Part shown: positions 36,377 through 45,186 of the stretch, piece after piece
Numbering within the stretch: the stretch's first letter is position 1
Layout: the number at the start of each line of letters is the position of its first letter
Assembly (NCBI GenBank): GCA_965215215.1
Contig: OZ244043.1
Coordinates: forward strand, 3,472,001-3,536,000
Source of the DNA: CALDTK01 sp965215215
Lineage (GTDB): Bacteria; Bacteroidota; Bacteroidia; Chitinophagales; Saprospiraceae
DNA length: 64,000 nucleotides
Reading direction: 5' to 3'
Position numbers and translations under genes: made by a program
The notes under the pieces: model-generated
What the model saw: the letters and a program-made list of their open reading frames with translations, nothing else
Database searches by the model: none
Told to the model about the DNA's origin: nothing

Positions 36377-37206
36377 GGCGCTTCGTGCTGGGCGTAGTTT
36401 GCGCGACGGCCCTGCTGAACGCCTGCGACGAGCCTGCCGACGGTTGTCTGGACTACCGCGCGCTCGCCGTGAACGTGATGGCCGACAAGGAGTGCGAAGA
36501 CTGCTGCGTGTACCCCCGGTTGGAGCTGCGGATTATCCCCGCCGAGATAGAGAACGACAGCATCGCCAGGGTGTACACGGCGGGCGACGTGATCTCGGAG
36601 GGTCCGGACAGTACCCGACTGCTGCAATTCGGCTTCTTCCTTTCGGACGTAGCGCTCGTCACGGCCGGGGGGGAAGCCTACCCGGTGTTCGATACGCTGA
36701 GCGTGCGCGACTCGTCCGGGACGATCGCGCGGCGGGAGGAGATCAGCCTGTTGCGCGTAAGGCCCTTCGTTAACGTCGACTACGAGCTCGGAAGCTTGTT
36801 GCCGCTCGAGGAGTTTACCGGGATCCGCATGCAATTCGGGGTCGACGAGCAGCTCAGTCTCAGCGATTCGCGGCAACCCAATTCCGCCAGTCCGCTCAGC
36901 GCAGCTAACGATTTCCTGCTGTACGACACCACTTCGGCGCACTTTCGCTCGGCGGCGGTCGTGCTCGAGCTCCCGGACAGCGTGCTCCAAACCTCCGAGG
37001 TGCCGGGTGGGCAGCGCTGGCCCGTCGAAGTGACGTTCGAGCGGCCGCTCGAGCTCCCCCGCGCGTACAACCTGTCCGTCACGATCGCGCTCCCGGTAGC
37101 CCGACTCGTGCAGCTCCGGGATCGCCCGGCGACCTCGGCGGAGCGACTCGCCGAACTGCTGTTCGCTGAGGCCCAAGTGATTCGCGTTGACACAACCCGG
37201 GAGTAA
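36373..37206 (+). CDS. MbnP-like lipoprotein paralogue without the Trp motif
   Basis: A 277-residue lipoprotein: GTG start at 36373 inside the exonuclease stop, lipobox LLNAC. It has the overall form of MbnP-family copper proteins (FGFFLSDVALVTAGG, FTGIRMQFGVDEQLSL, and Leu/Ala-rich strand LPRAYNLSVTIALPVA). Unlike the next gene it has no Trp in the segment that MbnH modifies, and it carries a cysteine group KECEDCCVY near the N terminus. A divergent paralogue that binds copper through thiols, or a structural partner, would fit; this is inference. Confidence 0.7.
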   Translation: MRRFVLGVVCATALLNACDEPADGCLDYRALAVNVMADKECEDCCVYPRLELRIIPAEIENDSIARVYTAGDVISEGPDSTRLLQFGFFLSDVALVTAGGEAYPVFDTLSVRDSSGTIARREEISLLRVRPFVNVDYELGSLLPLEEFTGIRMQFGVDEQLSLSDSRQPNSASPLSAANDFLLYDTTSAHFRSAAVVLELPDSVLQTSEVPGGQRWPVEVTFERPLELPRAYNLSVTIALPVARLVQLRDRPATSAERLAELLFAEAQVIRVDTTRE

Positions 37207-37260
37207 TACGCGGCGTACTAAAGGTGTTAGCGTTTACTTACGTACTTAAATCCCCTTATT

Positions 37261-38025
37261 ATGAGCGCATACTACGTTATTGGATTGTTATGTGCCGCAG
37301 CGCTCGTTTTCGGCGCTTGCGAAGACAAAACTCCGGTGGAAGACGCCACCAGCGGCGAGCTACGCCTTTCGATCGGCGGCTCGGTTCTGGGCGAAAGCTT
37401 CGGGCTCGAACCCAAAACTTACGAGGCCCAGGAAGTGGCCGAGGGCTACCGGTTTACCCGGGTGAGTATGTTTTTGAGCGATTTGCGTTTGGTGGAGGTA
37501 GCGGGTACCGAGTCCTTGGAAACCGAGCTCGCCGAGGTGGCCTACTTCGAGTTGGGTGATGCCGACGATCAGGAGCTCACCTTCTCCGACGTACCCGCCG
37601 GTAAGTACACGGCCCTCGTGTTTAACCTGGGCCTCACTCCGGAGCAGGACGCGCAGGAGCCCTCCGACTTTGCCTCGAGCAACCCGCTGTCGAAGTCGAG
37701 CGAGTACTGGCGAGACTGGGGCAGCTACATCTTCCTGAAGATAGAAGGCAAGAGCGATACGCTCGCCGACGGCGTGGAGCGATTCGACGCGCCTTTCGTG
37801 TACCACGTCGGCGAGGCCGCCGAGAACACGCGCGAGATCACCGTCCCGATCGAGCTCGACGCGAATGCCGGTACGGATGTAGTCAATATCCGGCTCGACG
37901 CTGCACGGTTGCTGGGCCTGGGAACGCCTACGCCGCTCTCGCTCAAAGGGGTAGCGGACCACCGCAACAAGGCCGCCGAGCGCATTATGGAAAACGCGGC
38001 CACGGCGTTTCAGGCAGTCAGGTAG
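37261..38025 (+). CDS. mbnP: MbnP-family periplasmic copper-binding lipoprotein
   Basis: A 254-residue lipoprotein (lipobox FGAC, Cys 20). Core segments RVSMFLSDLRLVEV, PAGKYTALVFNLGL and SEYWRDWGSYIFLKIEG (W150, W153) match MbnP-type proteins. In the methanotroph system MbnH oxidises a Trp of MbnP to kynurenine, creating a tight copper site. The adjacent diheme enzyme gene, 34 bases downstream, makes the same reaction likely here. The promoter may lie in the 54-base AT-rich gap before it. Confidence 0.85.
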   Translation: MSAYYVIGLLCAAALVFGACEDKTPVEDATSGELRLSIGGSVLGESFGLEPKTYEAQEVAEGYRFTRVSMFLSDLRLVEVAGTESLETELAEVAYFELGDADDQELTFSDVPAGKYTALVFNLGLTPEQDAQEPSDFASSNPLSKSSEYWRDWGSYIFLKIEGKSDTLADGVERFDAPFVYHVGEAAENTREITVPIELDANAGTDVVNIRLDAARLLGLGTPTPLSLKGVADHRNKAAERIMENAATAFQAVR

Positions 38026-38059
38026 TTAGTAGCGTACGCCAATCCCAACTTTGCCGCCC

Positions 38060-39178
38060 ATGCCGCGAGTCCTTCCGTTCCTCTGCGTAGCCCTCGTGCT
38101 GTTCGACGCCTGCAAAGGCGACGAGGGGGACGGTGGGTTCGCGCCCCAGGAACCGCCGGCGAGCGGTGACGTCGATTTGCTCTCGGTCTCGTACGCTCCG
38201 GAGACGTACGACTTTAAGTTACCGGACCATTTTCCCGGAATGGAGCAGCCCGCCGATAATCCGGCGACGGTTGCCGGCGTGGAGCTCGGGCGGCACCTTT
38301 TCTTCGATCCTATCCTGTCGCGCGATAGTACGTTCGCCTGCGCGAGCTGCCACGAGCCCGAGCTGGCGTTTACCGACGGAATGAAGTTCAGTAAGGGGAT
38401 CGACGGACTGGAGACGCCCCGTTCGAGTATGTCGCTGATCAACGTCGGATTTCAGCGTACCTTCTTTTGGGACGGACGCTCCGGAACGCTCGAAGAGCAG
38501 AGCCTGCATCCCGTCGAAGACCCCATCGAGCTCGGTTCCGATTGGTCGGAGGTGGAAACCCGCCTCCGCCGTAGCCCCGACTACCAGCGGCGCTTCCGCG
38601 AGGCCTTCGGTATCGAGCGGAAAGGCGAGGTCGATCGCCACCTGGTCGCTAAGGCCATCGCGCAGTTCGAGCGCTCGCTGGTGAGCGCCACGAGCCGGTA
38701 CGATAAGGTGGTGTTCGGTCTGGAGGGAACGCTCACCGAGGAGGAGCTCGCCGGCGAAGCCCTCTTCAATACGGAACCCTCTTTCGAGCATCCGGGCTGT
38801 AGCCACTGCCACAACGCGCCCACGTTCGGCGACGAACGCTTCCTGAACAACGGCCTCGACAGCGCTGGTTCGCCGGAGGGGTTTGCCGACTTCGGTCGCG
38901 GGGGCATCACGGGCAACCCCTACGACAACGGTAAATTCCGCGCGCCCTCGCTGCGCAACATCGAGCTAACCGCACCCTACATGCACGACGGGCGCTTCGC
39001 GACGCTCGACGAGGTGCTCGACCACTACAGCTCCGGCGGCCACTACTCGCCGACGATCGACCCACAGATTACGGGCTTTCCGCTTTCGGAAGCGGACCGG
39101 GCGAGCATGCTCGCCTTCCTGCGTACGCTCACCGACGTATCCGCGCTCGAACGCCCGGGGGTTAACGCCCCGAAATAG
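38060..39178 (+). CDS. mbnH: MbnH-like diheme c-type enzyme (MauG/cytochrome c peroxidase family)
   Basis: A 372-residue lipoprotein (lipobox FDAC, Cys 18) with two c-type haem sites, CASCH (94-98) and CSHCH (247-251), as in MauG and bacterial cytochrome c peroxidases. Other family segments: GVELGRHLFFDPILSRD, SLINVGFQRTFFWDGR, RAPSLRNIELTAPYMHDG. Position directly after mbnP points to the MbnH branch, which uses high-valent iron to convert a Trp of MbnP into kynurenine, rather than to peroxide detoxification. It acts in the periplasm. ATG at 38060 is preferred over a TTG nine bases upstream. Confidence 0.9.
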   Translation: MPRVLPFLCVALVLFDACKGDEGDGGFAPQEPPASGDVDLLSVSYAPETYDFKLPDHFPGMEQPADNPATVAGVELGRHLFFDPILSRDSTFACASCHEPELAFTDGMKFSKGIDGLETPRSSMSLINVGFQRTFFWDGRSGTLEEQSLHPVEDPIELGSDWSEVETRLRRSPDYQRRFREAFGIERKGEVDRHLVAKAIAQFERSLVSATSRYDKVVFGLEGTLTEEELAGEALFNTEPSFEHPGCSHCHNAPTFGDERFLNNGLDSAGSPEGFADFGRGGITGNPYDNGKFRAPSLRNIELTAPYMHDGRFATLDEVLDHYSSGGHYSPTIDPQITGFPLSEADRASMLAFLRTLTDVSALERPGVNAPK

Positions 39179-39216
39179 TCCCCCAGCTTCCCCGGCGGTG
39201 TGCGAACTTGTGGACT

Positions 39217-40668
39217 ATGAAGTTCGCCGACCTCTCTGAAGCTGACACGCGCCGCATCACCGATGGGCTTCGTCCGGACCAGGTCGTTTTAGCGGAAGCG
39301 GACCGGCGGGGCTACGCGAGCGACCACACCGAGGATTTCGTGTTCGTACCGGCGCTCGCCGTGCTGCCCGAAACCACCGCGCAGGTTGCCGCGGTACTCC
39401 GGGCGTGCTCCGGGCTCGGGGTGCCGGTTACCACCCGTGGGGCGGGCAGCGGCCTCGCCGGCGGATGCCTGCCCGTGCAGGGGGGGGTCGTGTTGAGCAC
39501 CGAGCGGATGGACCGGATTCTGGCCATCGACGAGCGGAACCTACAGGTGCGCACCCAACCGGGCGTGATTACGGAGAACCTACAGAACGCCGTGGCGGAG
39601 CGGGGGCTGTTCTACCCGGTCGATCCGGCGAGCCGCGGGTGGTGCACCATCGGGGGTAACGTGAACACGAATGCCGGTGGGCCCCGCGCGGTGAAGTACG
39701 GGGTGGTGAAAGATTACGTACTCAACCTGCGGGTGGTACTGGCGAGCGGGGAGGTAATTTGGACCGGGTCGGACACCCTCAAGAATTCGACCGGCTACAA
39801 CCTCACGCAGCTGATGGTAGGCAGCGAGGGCACCCTGGGGGTGGTCACCGAGATCGTGCTGCGCCTGTTGCCCAAGCCCACGCACGACCTGTTGCTCTTG
39901 GTTCCTTTCGCCCGCGCCGAAGACGCCTGCGCGGCGGTGAGCGACATCTTCCGCGCGGGGGTCACGCCGAGCGCCCTGGAGTTCATGGAACGCGGGGCCA
40001 TCTTACTGGCCGCTGAGTACACCGGTATCGCGCCGCTTGCGCTAAAACCGGACACGGCCGCGCAACTGCTGATCGAGGTAGACGGGCAGCGCCTCGAGCC
40101 ACTCTTCGAAGACTGCGAAACGATCACCGGGGTGGTCGAGCGCCACGGCGCGGGCGAGGTGCTCTTCGCCGACAACGAAGCGCAGAAGCGGGAGCTGTGG
40201 CAGTTGCGTCGCAACGTGGGGCAAGCCGTGAAAACGAGTTCGGTCTACAAAGAAGAGGACACCGTGGTACCCCGCGCGGAGCTCCCCGAACTACTTACTT
40301 CCGTCAAAGCGATCGGCGATCGGTACGGCTTCAGCTCCATTTGCTACGGCCACGCCGGCGACGGGAACCTGCACGTGAACATAATCCGTGGCGAGCTGAG
40401 TGAAACCGCTTGGCGCGAGGAGCTCCCCCTGGCCATTCGCGAGATCTTCGAGACGGTGAAATCCCTCGGCGGTACCATCAGCGGGGAGCACGGTGTCGGG
40501 CTCGTACAGCGGGAGTACCTGGACGTCGTGTTCGATGCTCCCGTACAGCGGCTGCAGAAAGCGATCAAGGATGCGTTCGACCCGCACGGAATCCTGAACC
40601 CGGAAAAGGTCCTGTTCGTGCGTGGTGCGGGGGCTAGCGTACGTGCCCACAATCCGGTCGCGACGTGA
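39217..40668 (+). CDS. FAD-linked oxidase, GlcD/D-lactate dehydrogenase type
   Basis: A 483-residue flavoprotein of the GlcD/D-2-hydroxyacid dehydrogenase family. FAD-binding segments are VTTRGAGSGLAGGCLPVQGG and GGNVNTNAGGPRAVKYG; the C-terminal substrate domain has ICYGHAGDGNLHVNI and GTISGEHGVGLVQREYL. It oxidises glycolate, D-lactate or a related hydroxyacid and feeds electrons to the respiratory chain. No GlcE/GlcF subunits are adjacent, which favours a single-subunit D-lactate dehydrogenase. Its TGA overlaps the GTG of the acyltransferase gene. An iterated-word copy lies within codons near its start (39286-39299) and another at 40035-40048. Confidence 0.92.
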   Translation: MKFADLSEADTRRITDGLRPDQVVLAEADRRGYASDHTEDFVFVPALAVLPETTAQVAAVLRACSGLGVPVTTRGAGSGLAGGCLPVQGGVVLSTERMDRILAIDERNLQVRTQPGVITENLQNAVAERGLFYPVDPASRGWCTIGGNVNTNAGGPRAVKYGVVKDYVLNLRVVLASGEVIWTGSDTLKNSTGYNLTQLMVGSEGTLGVVTEIVLRLLPKPTHDLLLLVPFARAEDACAAVSDIFRAGVTPSALEFMERGAILLAAEYTGIAPLALKPDTAAQLLIEVDGQRLEPLFEDCETITGVVERHGAGEVLFADNEAQKRELWQLRRNVGQAVKTSSVYKEEDTVVPRAELPELLTSVKAIGDRYGFSSICYGHAGDGNLHVNIIRGELSETAWREELPLAIREIFETVKSLGGTISGEHGVGLVQREYLDVVFDAPVQRLQKAIKDAFDPHGILNPEKVLFVRGAGASVRAHNPVAT

Positions 40669-41819
40669 CCAGCTTCAACACGACGTCGCACGCCACGCCG
40701 GAGGAAGAGGAGCTAGCCGCGATCGCCCGCTTCGACCTCGCCATATCGACCGCGTTCACGAAGCAGGTGATGAACCTGCTCAACGACGTTTACTTTCGAG
40801 CGCGTTTGGTCGGCTTCGAGGCCTGGGACGAGCGCAACAACCCGGCCGCACCGCTGATCTACCTGAGCAACCACTCCGGTATGGCGCTCCCCTGGGACGC
40901 GGTATCGTTCGTCGCGATGCTGTTTCGCCGCTTCGATTACGAGTACGACAAATCGTTGCGCACGCTCATCACGCCATTTTTTACGCGGGTGGGCCTACTG
41001 GCCATCTACCAGGTCCCCGAGATACTGACGCGCTCGGGTGGGGTAGAGGCCACGTTTCAGAACTTCGAGTCGGCGATGCGACTGCGTCGGGGTAACGTGT
41101 TGGTGTACCCCGAGGGGCTTCGCGGGATAGGGAAAGGTTTCGACCGGCGCTACCGGCTTCAGCGCGTCAGTACCTCGGTGGTGCGCATGGCGCTCAAGTA
41201 CCAAACCGACTTGATCCACTTCGCCACCGTCAACGGGGAGTACATCCACCCCTTCGCCTACCGCTCGGAGTGGTTGAACCGCGTGGGCAAGCGCCTGCTG
41301 GGTATTCCCTTCCTACCGCTCACCGCGCTCCTCCCGTTCATCCTCCTGCAACCGTGGGTATTTTACCTGGCTTTCCCGGCCAACCTCACCTTCGTACGCA
41401 AATCGCGGATCCGCTGGCAGGAGCTTTCGCAAGAACCGTTCGATAGCCTCGACGAAACCAGTATCCTCGCCATCCGGGACCGCGTGCAGGATCAGATGCA
41501 GCGCGAGCTCACCGAAGCGGAGAATACGTACGGCAAATCGCCTTTCGGCTGGGCTTCGTTTTGGCGACAGCTCCGCAGGCACTGGAAGCTGCTCCCGATC
41601 TTCTTGCCTATCGGTTGGCCCCTGCTGTTCTGGGAGTTCCAACGCCAGTTCGTACAGGATCCGGATCCGGACAAAAAGCTGGAGCTGCGACCTTCGTCGC
41701 TGTTTGCGATCCTGTGGCGGCAGCCCTGGTTGATCGCTTACTACCTGCCCATCGTCGGCTGGATCCCTATCCTGTACTGGAGCAGCAAGCTCGGTAGCGG
41801 AAGGGAGCGTCGGGTCTGA
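40665..41819 (+). CDS. PlsC-family acyltransferase-like membrane protein
   Basis: A 384-residue protein with the PlsC acyltransferase pattern: YLSNHSGMALPWDAVSF (a modified H-x4-D box, NHSG..WD), VYPEGLRGIGKGF (the EGxR substrate site) and several hydrophobic segments, two near 225-255 and more near the C terminus. It would acylate a glycerol-phosphate or other acceptor at the inner membrane. The longer spacing between His and Asp differs from the classic HX4D, so its substrate may not be lysophosphatidate. GTG start overlapping the preceding stop. It converges on a glycosyltransferase gene 21 bases away, without a visible terminator. Confidence 0.8.
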   Translation: MTSFNTTSHATPEEEELAAIARFDLAISTAFTKQVMNLLNDVYFRARLVGFEAWDERNNPAAPLIYLSNHSGMALPWDAVSFVAMLFRRFDYEYDKSLRTLITPFFTRVGLLAIYQVPEILTRSGGVEATFQNFESAMRLRRGNVLVYPEGLRGIGKGFDRRYRLQRVSTSVVRMALKYQTDLIHFATVNGEYIHPFAYRSEWLNRVGKRLLGIPFLPLTALLPFILLQPWVFYLAFPANLTFVRKSRIRWQELSQEPFDSLDETSILAIRDRVQDQMQRELTEAENTYGKSPFGWASFWRQLRRHWKLLPIFLPIGWPLLFWEFQRQFVQDPDPDKKLELRPSSLFAILWRQPWLIAYYLPIVGWIPILYWSSKLGSGRERRV

Positions 41820-41840
41820 TCGGGGGTGCGCGCGTGCGAC

Positions 41841-43061
41841 TCAGCCGCGTACGTCCTGTACGTCGGCCCGCTTTGCCTTCTCCCACGTTACGGCTTGGCG
41901 GTTGGAGAGCAGTCGGAACAATCCTCGGTACACCGAGAGGTTCATCATCGTGAAGTACATGGGCACGAACAGGACCTTGAGGCGCACCTTGCGACTCTCG
42001 AAGACCCAGCCCACCGCGGCGGCGGCATAGAACGAGAGTTGACCTACGAGCAGTAAGGTGTAGAAGCCGCCGAGCTCGAGACTGAGAACGACGTTCAGGA
42101 TCAAGATTATCGGCAGCATGAGGGGCCCGAGCGTCCAGCGTAGCAGGCGGTGTCCGACGTACTGGAACGTGAGCTTCCAGTCGCGCAGCGGGTTAAGTAG
42201 CGGCGTGAGGCGGGCCGCGGCCTGCAGGCCGCCCGCGGCGATGCGCACCTTGCGCTTCATCTCCTCGGCCACGTTCGCGCTCGAGGTCTCCTCGGCGTAA
42301 GCATCCGGGGCGTAGGCCACGCGGTAACCGGCCTCGCAGAGCTTCATCGTCGTGTAGAAGTCCTCGACCAGGGTGCCCGGCGGGACGGGCGGCAGCAGCG
42401 CCCGGCGCACGCTAAAGAGCTCCCCCGCGGCGCCGACCACGGTGTGGAACTCGGAGTCCCAACGCTTGAGGGTCGACTCCATACGCCAGTACAGGCCCTC
42501 GCCCGCGCCGGAGGCACTATCGGCCGTTCGCTGCATGATGCGCTTCTCGCCGGCTACGGCGGCCACGTTCGGATCCTGGTAGTGGCGAACGAGGTTGCGC
42601 ACGGCTCCGCGGTTGAGGTAGGTGTTTGCGTCCGTGAAGACGACGATCGGTTCGGTGACCTCCGGCAGCACCCGATCGATGGCGGCTTGCTTACCGCCCC
42701 GCCCGTCGCGGTGCCTGACCTCGAGCCTGAACTTCGGTCCGAAGTCGTACCCCCGGGCCAACTCCGCGGTCCGGTCGTCGCTCCCGTCGGTGATGATGTA
42801 CACCGTGAGCTTGCCGGCGGGGTAGTCGAGCGCGGCGGTATCCGCTAGCTTTTCCAAGATGAAGTCCTCCTCGTTGTAGGCGGCGATCAGGAGGGCGACC
42901 CCCGGGCAGTCCGCGTCGGAGTGCAGCGGCGGGGCCTGGTGCCGGCGCCCGCCCGGCCAGAACGTACGCAGGAGCCACAGGTGGATGCCGTAGCCGAAGT
43001 AGCTGTAGAAAACGATGCACAGCGCTAACCAGAAGAGCAGCTGGACCGGGAGGGTGGGCAT
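41841..43061 (-). CDS. Membrane-bound family 2 glycosyltransferase
   Basis: A 406-residue processive-type GT2 enzyme: one N-terminal membrane helix (LLFWLALCIVFYSYFGYG), a cytoplasmic GT-A domain with LLIAAYNEEDFILEKL, YIITDGSDDRTAE, VVFTDANTYLNR (DxD-like) and LVEDFYTTMKL (general base Asp), then three to four C-terminal helices. This layout fits N-acetylglucosaminyltransferases or hyaluronan/chitin synthase-like enzymes of exopolysaccharide systems. ATG at 43061 is chosen, since the open frame upstream adds an Arg-rich, non-conserved part. It is divergent from the polysaccharide operon across a 525-base gap. Confidence 0.88.
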   Translation of the reverse strand: MPTLPVQLLFWLALCIVFYSYFGYGIHLWLLRTFWPGGRRHQAPPLHSDADCPGVALLIAAYNEEDFILEKLADTAALDYPAGKLTVYIITDGSDDRTAELARGYDFGPKFRLEVRHRDGRGGKQAAIDRVLPEVTEPIVVFTDANTYLNRGAVRNLVRHYQDPNVAAVAGEKRIMQRTADSASGAGEGLYWRMESTLKRWDSEFHTVVGAAGELFSVRRALLPPVPPGTLVEDFYTTMKLCEAGYRVAYAPDAYAEETSSANVAEEMKRKVRIAAGGLQAAARLTPLLNPLRDWKLTFQYVGHRLLRWTLGPLMLPIILILNVVLSLELGGFYTLLLVGQLSFYAAAAVGWVFESRKVRLKVLFVPMYFTMMNLSVYRGLFRLLSNRQAVTWEKAKRADVQDVRG

Positions 43062-43586
43062 AGAGGCGATTGAGGGCGGTTGCGAAAGTATTCTTCCGGT
43101 GGGACAAAGAGCCCGCCAAAGGAGCCCGCCAAAGCGACTGCCACCCCGACGCATAAAAAGGATTCCCTACCTAAGTTTCAGTATTTGATTTGGTAAGATC
43201 TTATAAAACCTAGCCCTAAACTGAAATTGACTGTTATCAGCCTGTGAATGGGACATTAAGTCGATTGACGTGCGCAACCTCGCCGGTAAGCGTACATAAG
43301 TCGGTAATTGGCGAACGCAACTAACCTAAATTATGTAAAACTCACACCAAATATACATATGTAATTGATTAACAGGGTATTGTACAAAGATGGCGGTTGC
43401 CGGATGTTGGAGAATACCACTACTTGGGCAGACGGCTTTAGTGGTTTTGCTTCGGATAAGTGTCTAGCTTTGGAAGGACAATTAGTCGCTGAGCCGTCAG
43501 AAGCCCCGATGCAGAAAACGGCATCGAACCCCGACACCCAGACTTGGTTCCTTTAGTTGCCTATTGCCCGCGAAAACATTTATCCG
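43062..43586. other. AT-rich intergenic region of 525 bases
   Basis: This is clearly AT-richer than the flanking genes, mainly from 43155 to 43420. No protein or RNA gene is convincing; short open frames have no recognisable content. It separates the divergent GT2 gene from the polysaccharide operon and probably holds both promoters. A 7-base inverted pair (TTTCAGT/ACTGAAA) lies between about 43177 and 43225. Confidence 0.6.
43446..43472 (+). promoter_or_regulatory. Candidate promoter of the polysaccharide operon
   Basis: TAGCTTTG (43465-43472) matches the Bacteroidota -7 consensus TAnnTTTG, with TTTG at 43446-43449 as a possible -33 element. The spacing of 15 bases is shorter than usual, so the match is tentative. 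The receiver gene starts 115 bases downstream. Confidence 0.3.
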
Positions 43587-44030
43587 ATGACACAGCCTTA
43601 CTCCACTCCACACCCACACATCCTCATCGTCGAAGACCACCCCGTGTTCCGGAAGTTTCTCCTCTCGTGGTTAGGACGGTCTTTCCGGGTGACCGCTGTT
43701 TCCGACGGCTTCGAGGCGCTTCGCTGGTTGCAGGAGGGCAATCAGACCTCGGCGGTCCTGCTCGATATGGAGATGCCCCGGCTCAGCGGTATTCAATTTT
43801 TGCAAAACATCCGTCACAGCGGTCTTTTCAACGCACTGCCCGTTGTCGCCCTTACGGCTAATCCTTCGGAGGCGGTGCGGGAGCGTTGCAGGAGTCTTCA
43901 AGTAACCGAGGTATTTCCAAAACCGTACCAGCCTCAGGCGTTGCTCGATGCCCTGAACCGTGCCATGGCCCTGGCCGCGCCCCCCACCGAAGAATCTTTC
44001 TCTTTGGCCGAGGAGCTGGAATTGGTTTAG
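43587..44030 (+). CDS. Single-domain response regulator (receiver)
   Basis: A 147-residue protein consisting of a receiver domain and a short acidic tail. The fold is complete: acidic pocket in ILIVEDHPVF, phosphoacceptor Asp in VLLDMEMPRLSG, Thr in VVALTANPSE and Lys in VFPKPYQPQ. There is no DNA-binding domain, so it acts through protein contact, perhaps on the sugar transferase encoded next, which has its own receiver-like domain. No kinase gene is nearby. ATG at 43587 is chosen as the open frame upstream adds nothing conserved. Confidence 0.87.
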   Translation: MTQPYSTPHPHILIVEDHPVFRKFLLSWLGRSFRVTAVSDGFEALRWLQEGNQTSAVLLDMEMPRLSGIQFLQNIRHSGLFNALPVVALTANPSEAVRERCRSLQVTEVFPKPYQPQALLDALNRAMALAAPPTEESFSLAEELELV

Positions 44031-44118
44031 TAGTTGATCATATAGAACTTTCGGGCAATCCCCTTTCCCCAAAACCCAGTATTTTACGTGCACTGCTCCC
44101 CGCAGAAGCTAATTTGGA

Positions 44119-45186
44119 ATGACATTATTACAAGAAGTTCTGACTTCTGAGGCAGAAGTTGTCGTCATCGGGATCAACGGTCGCTACGACGAGGCGCTGT
44201 ACGATTTCGATGCGTCCAATGCCTACGACATTCAGTCCTTCGACTCCACGTACAATGCCTTCCGTTACCTTCAGCTGCGGGAGCAGGACTTGTCCGAGAT
44301 CCAGGCCGTGGTCTGCGACGTGGAGACGCTCAGTCGCGAAGGTTACGTTTTCGTCCACAACATCCGTCGCGACGCCCGCCTCGCCGAGCTCCCGATCATC
44401 GCGATCGACCGCAAGGGCGACAAAGTTTGCACGCAGGTGCTCGAGAACGGCGTCGACGACTGCTACCGGGCGCCCGTCAGCTGGGAGGTCTTGCACACCC
44501 GCATCAAGCAGCTCCGCGAGTACCGCAAGTTGTTGCGGGAGGCCGGCACGCCCAAGGTCCAGGAGGATCCCTTCGAGATGCCTAACGGCAAACGGGCCTT
44601 CGACGTAGCTTTCGCCCTCGGTGCCATCGCGTTTTGGGCGATCCCGATGCTCCTGATCGCACTCGCCATCCGGTTGAGCAGCAAGGGTCCCATCCTCTAC
44701 AAATCCAAGCGGATCGGTCGCGGTTACGAGGAGTTCGAATTCTTAAAGTTTCGCTCGATGTACCCGGACGCCGACAAACGCGTCGAGGAACTCATGGCCC
44801 TCAATCAGTACGGCGCCGACGCTAAGTTCGTCAAGTTCAAGAACGACCCGCGGATCACGCCCATCGGTAAACTGATCCGCAATACCTCCCTAGACGAGCT
44901 ACCGCAACTCTTCAACGTGCTGCGTGGCGACATGTCGATCGTCGGCAATCGCCCACTCCCGCTCTACGAAGCCGAGCAGCTGACCAGCGAAGACTGGTCC
45001 GAGCGCTTCCTCGCCCCCGCCGGCATTACCGGTATGTGGCAGACGAGCGGTCGCGGTAAAGACACCATGGACACCGAGGATCGCATGGCCCTCGACATCG
45101 CTTACGCCCGCCAGTACAGCCCCCTGACGGACCTCAAGATCATCTTCAAGACGATCGGTGCGATGAAACAAGAGGCGGATGTTTAA
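44119..45186 (+). CDS. Polyprenyl-phosphate sugar-1-phosphate transferase with N-terminal pseudo-receiver
   Basis: A 355-residue fusion. Residues about 10-130 look like a receiver domain (VVVIGINGRYDEAL, VVCDVETLSREGY, LPIIAIDRKGD, GVDDCYRAPVSW), but the acidic pair at the first strand and the Lys before the last helix are missing, so phosphorylation is unlikely. Residues about 150-355 are a bacterial sugar transferase (WbaP/PglC type): one membrane helix, YKSKRIGRGYEEFEFLKFRS, TSLDELPQLFNVLRGDMSIV and GITGMWQTSGRG. It moves a sugar phosphate to undecaprenyl phosphate, starting the repeat unit. Signal control of the first step by the separate receiver protein is an attractive inference. Confidence 0.9.
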   Translation: MTLLQEVLTSEAEVVVIGINGRYDEALYDFDASNAYDIQSFDSTYNAFRYLQLREQDLSEIQAVVCDVETLSREGYVFVHNIRRDARLAELPIIAIDRKGDKVCTQVLENGVDDCYRAPVSWEVLHTRIKQLREYRKLLREAGTPKVQEDPFEMPNGKRAFDVAFALGAIAFWAIPMLLIALAIRLSSKGPILYKSKRIGRGYEEFEFLKFRSMYPDADKRVEELMALNQYGADAKFVKFKNDPRITPIGKLIRNTSLDELPQLFNVLRGDMSIVGNRPLPLYEAEQLTSEDWSERFLAPAGITGMWQTSGRGKDTMDTEDRMALDIAYARQYSPLTDLKIIFKTIGAMKQEADV

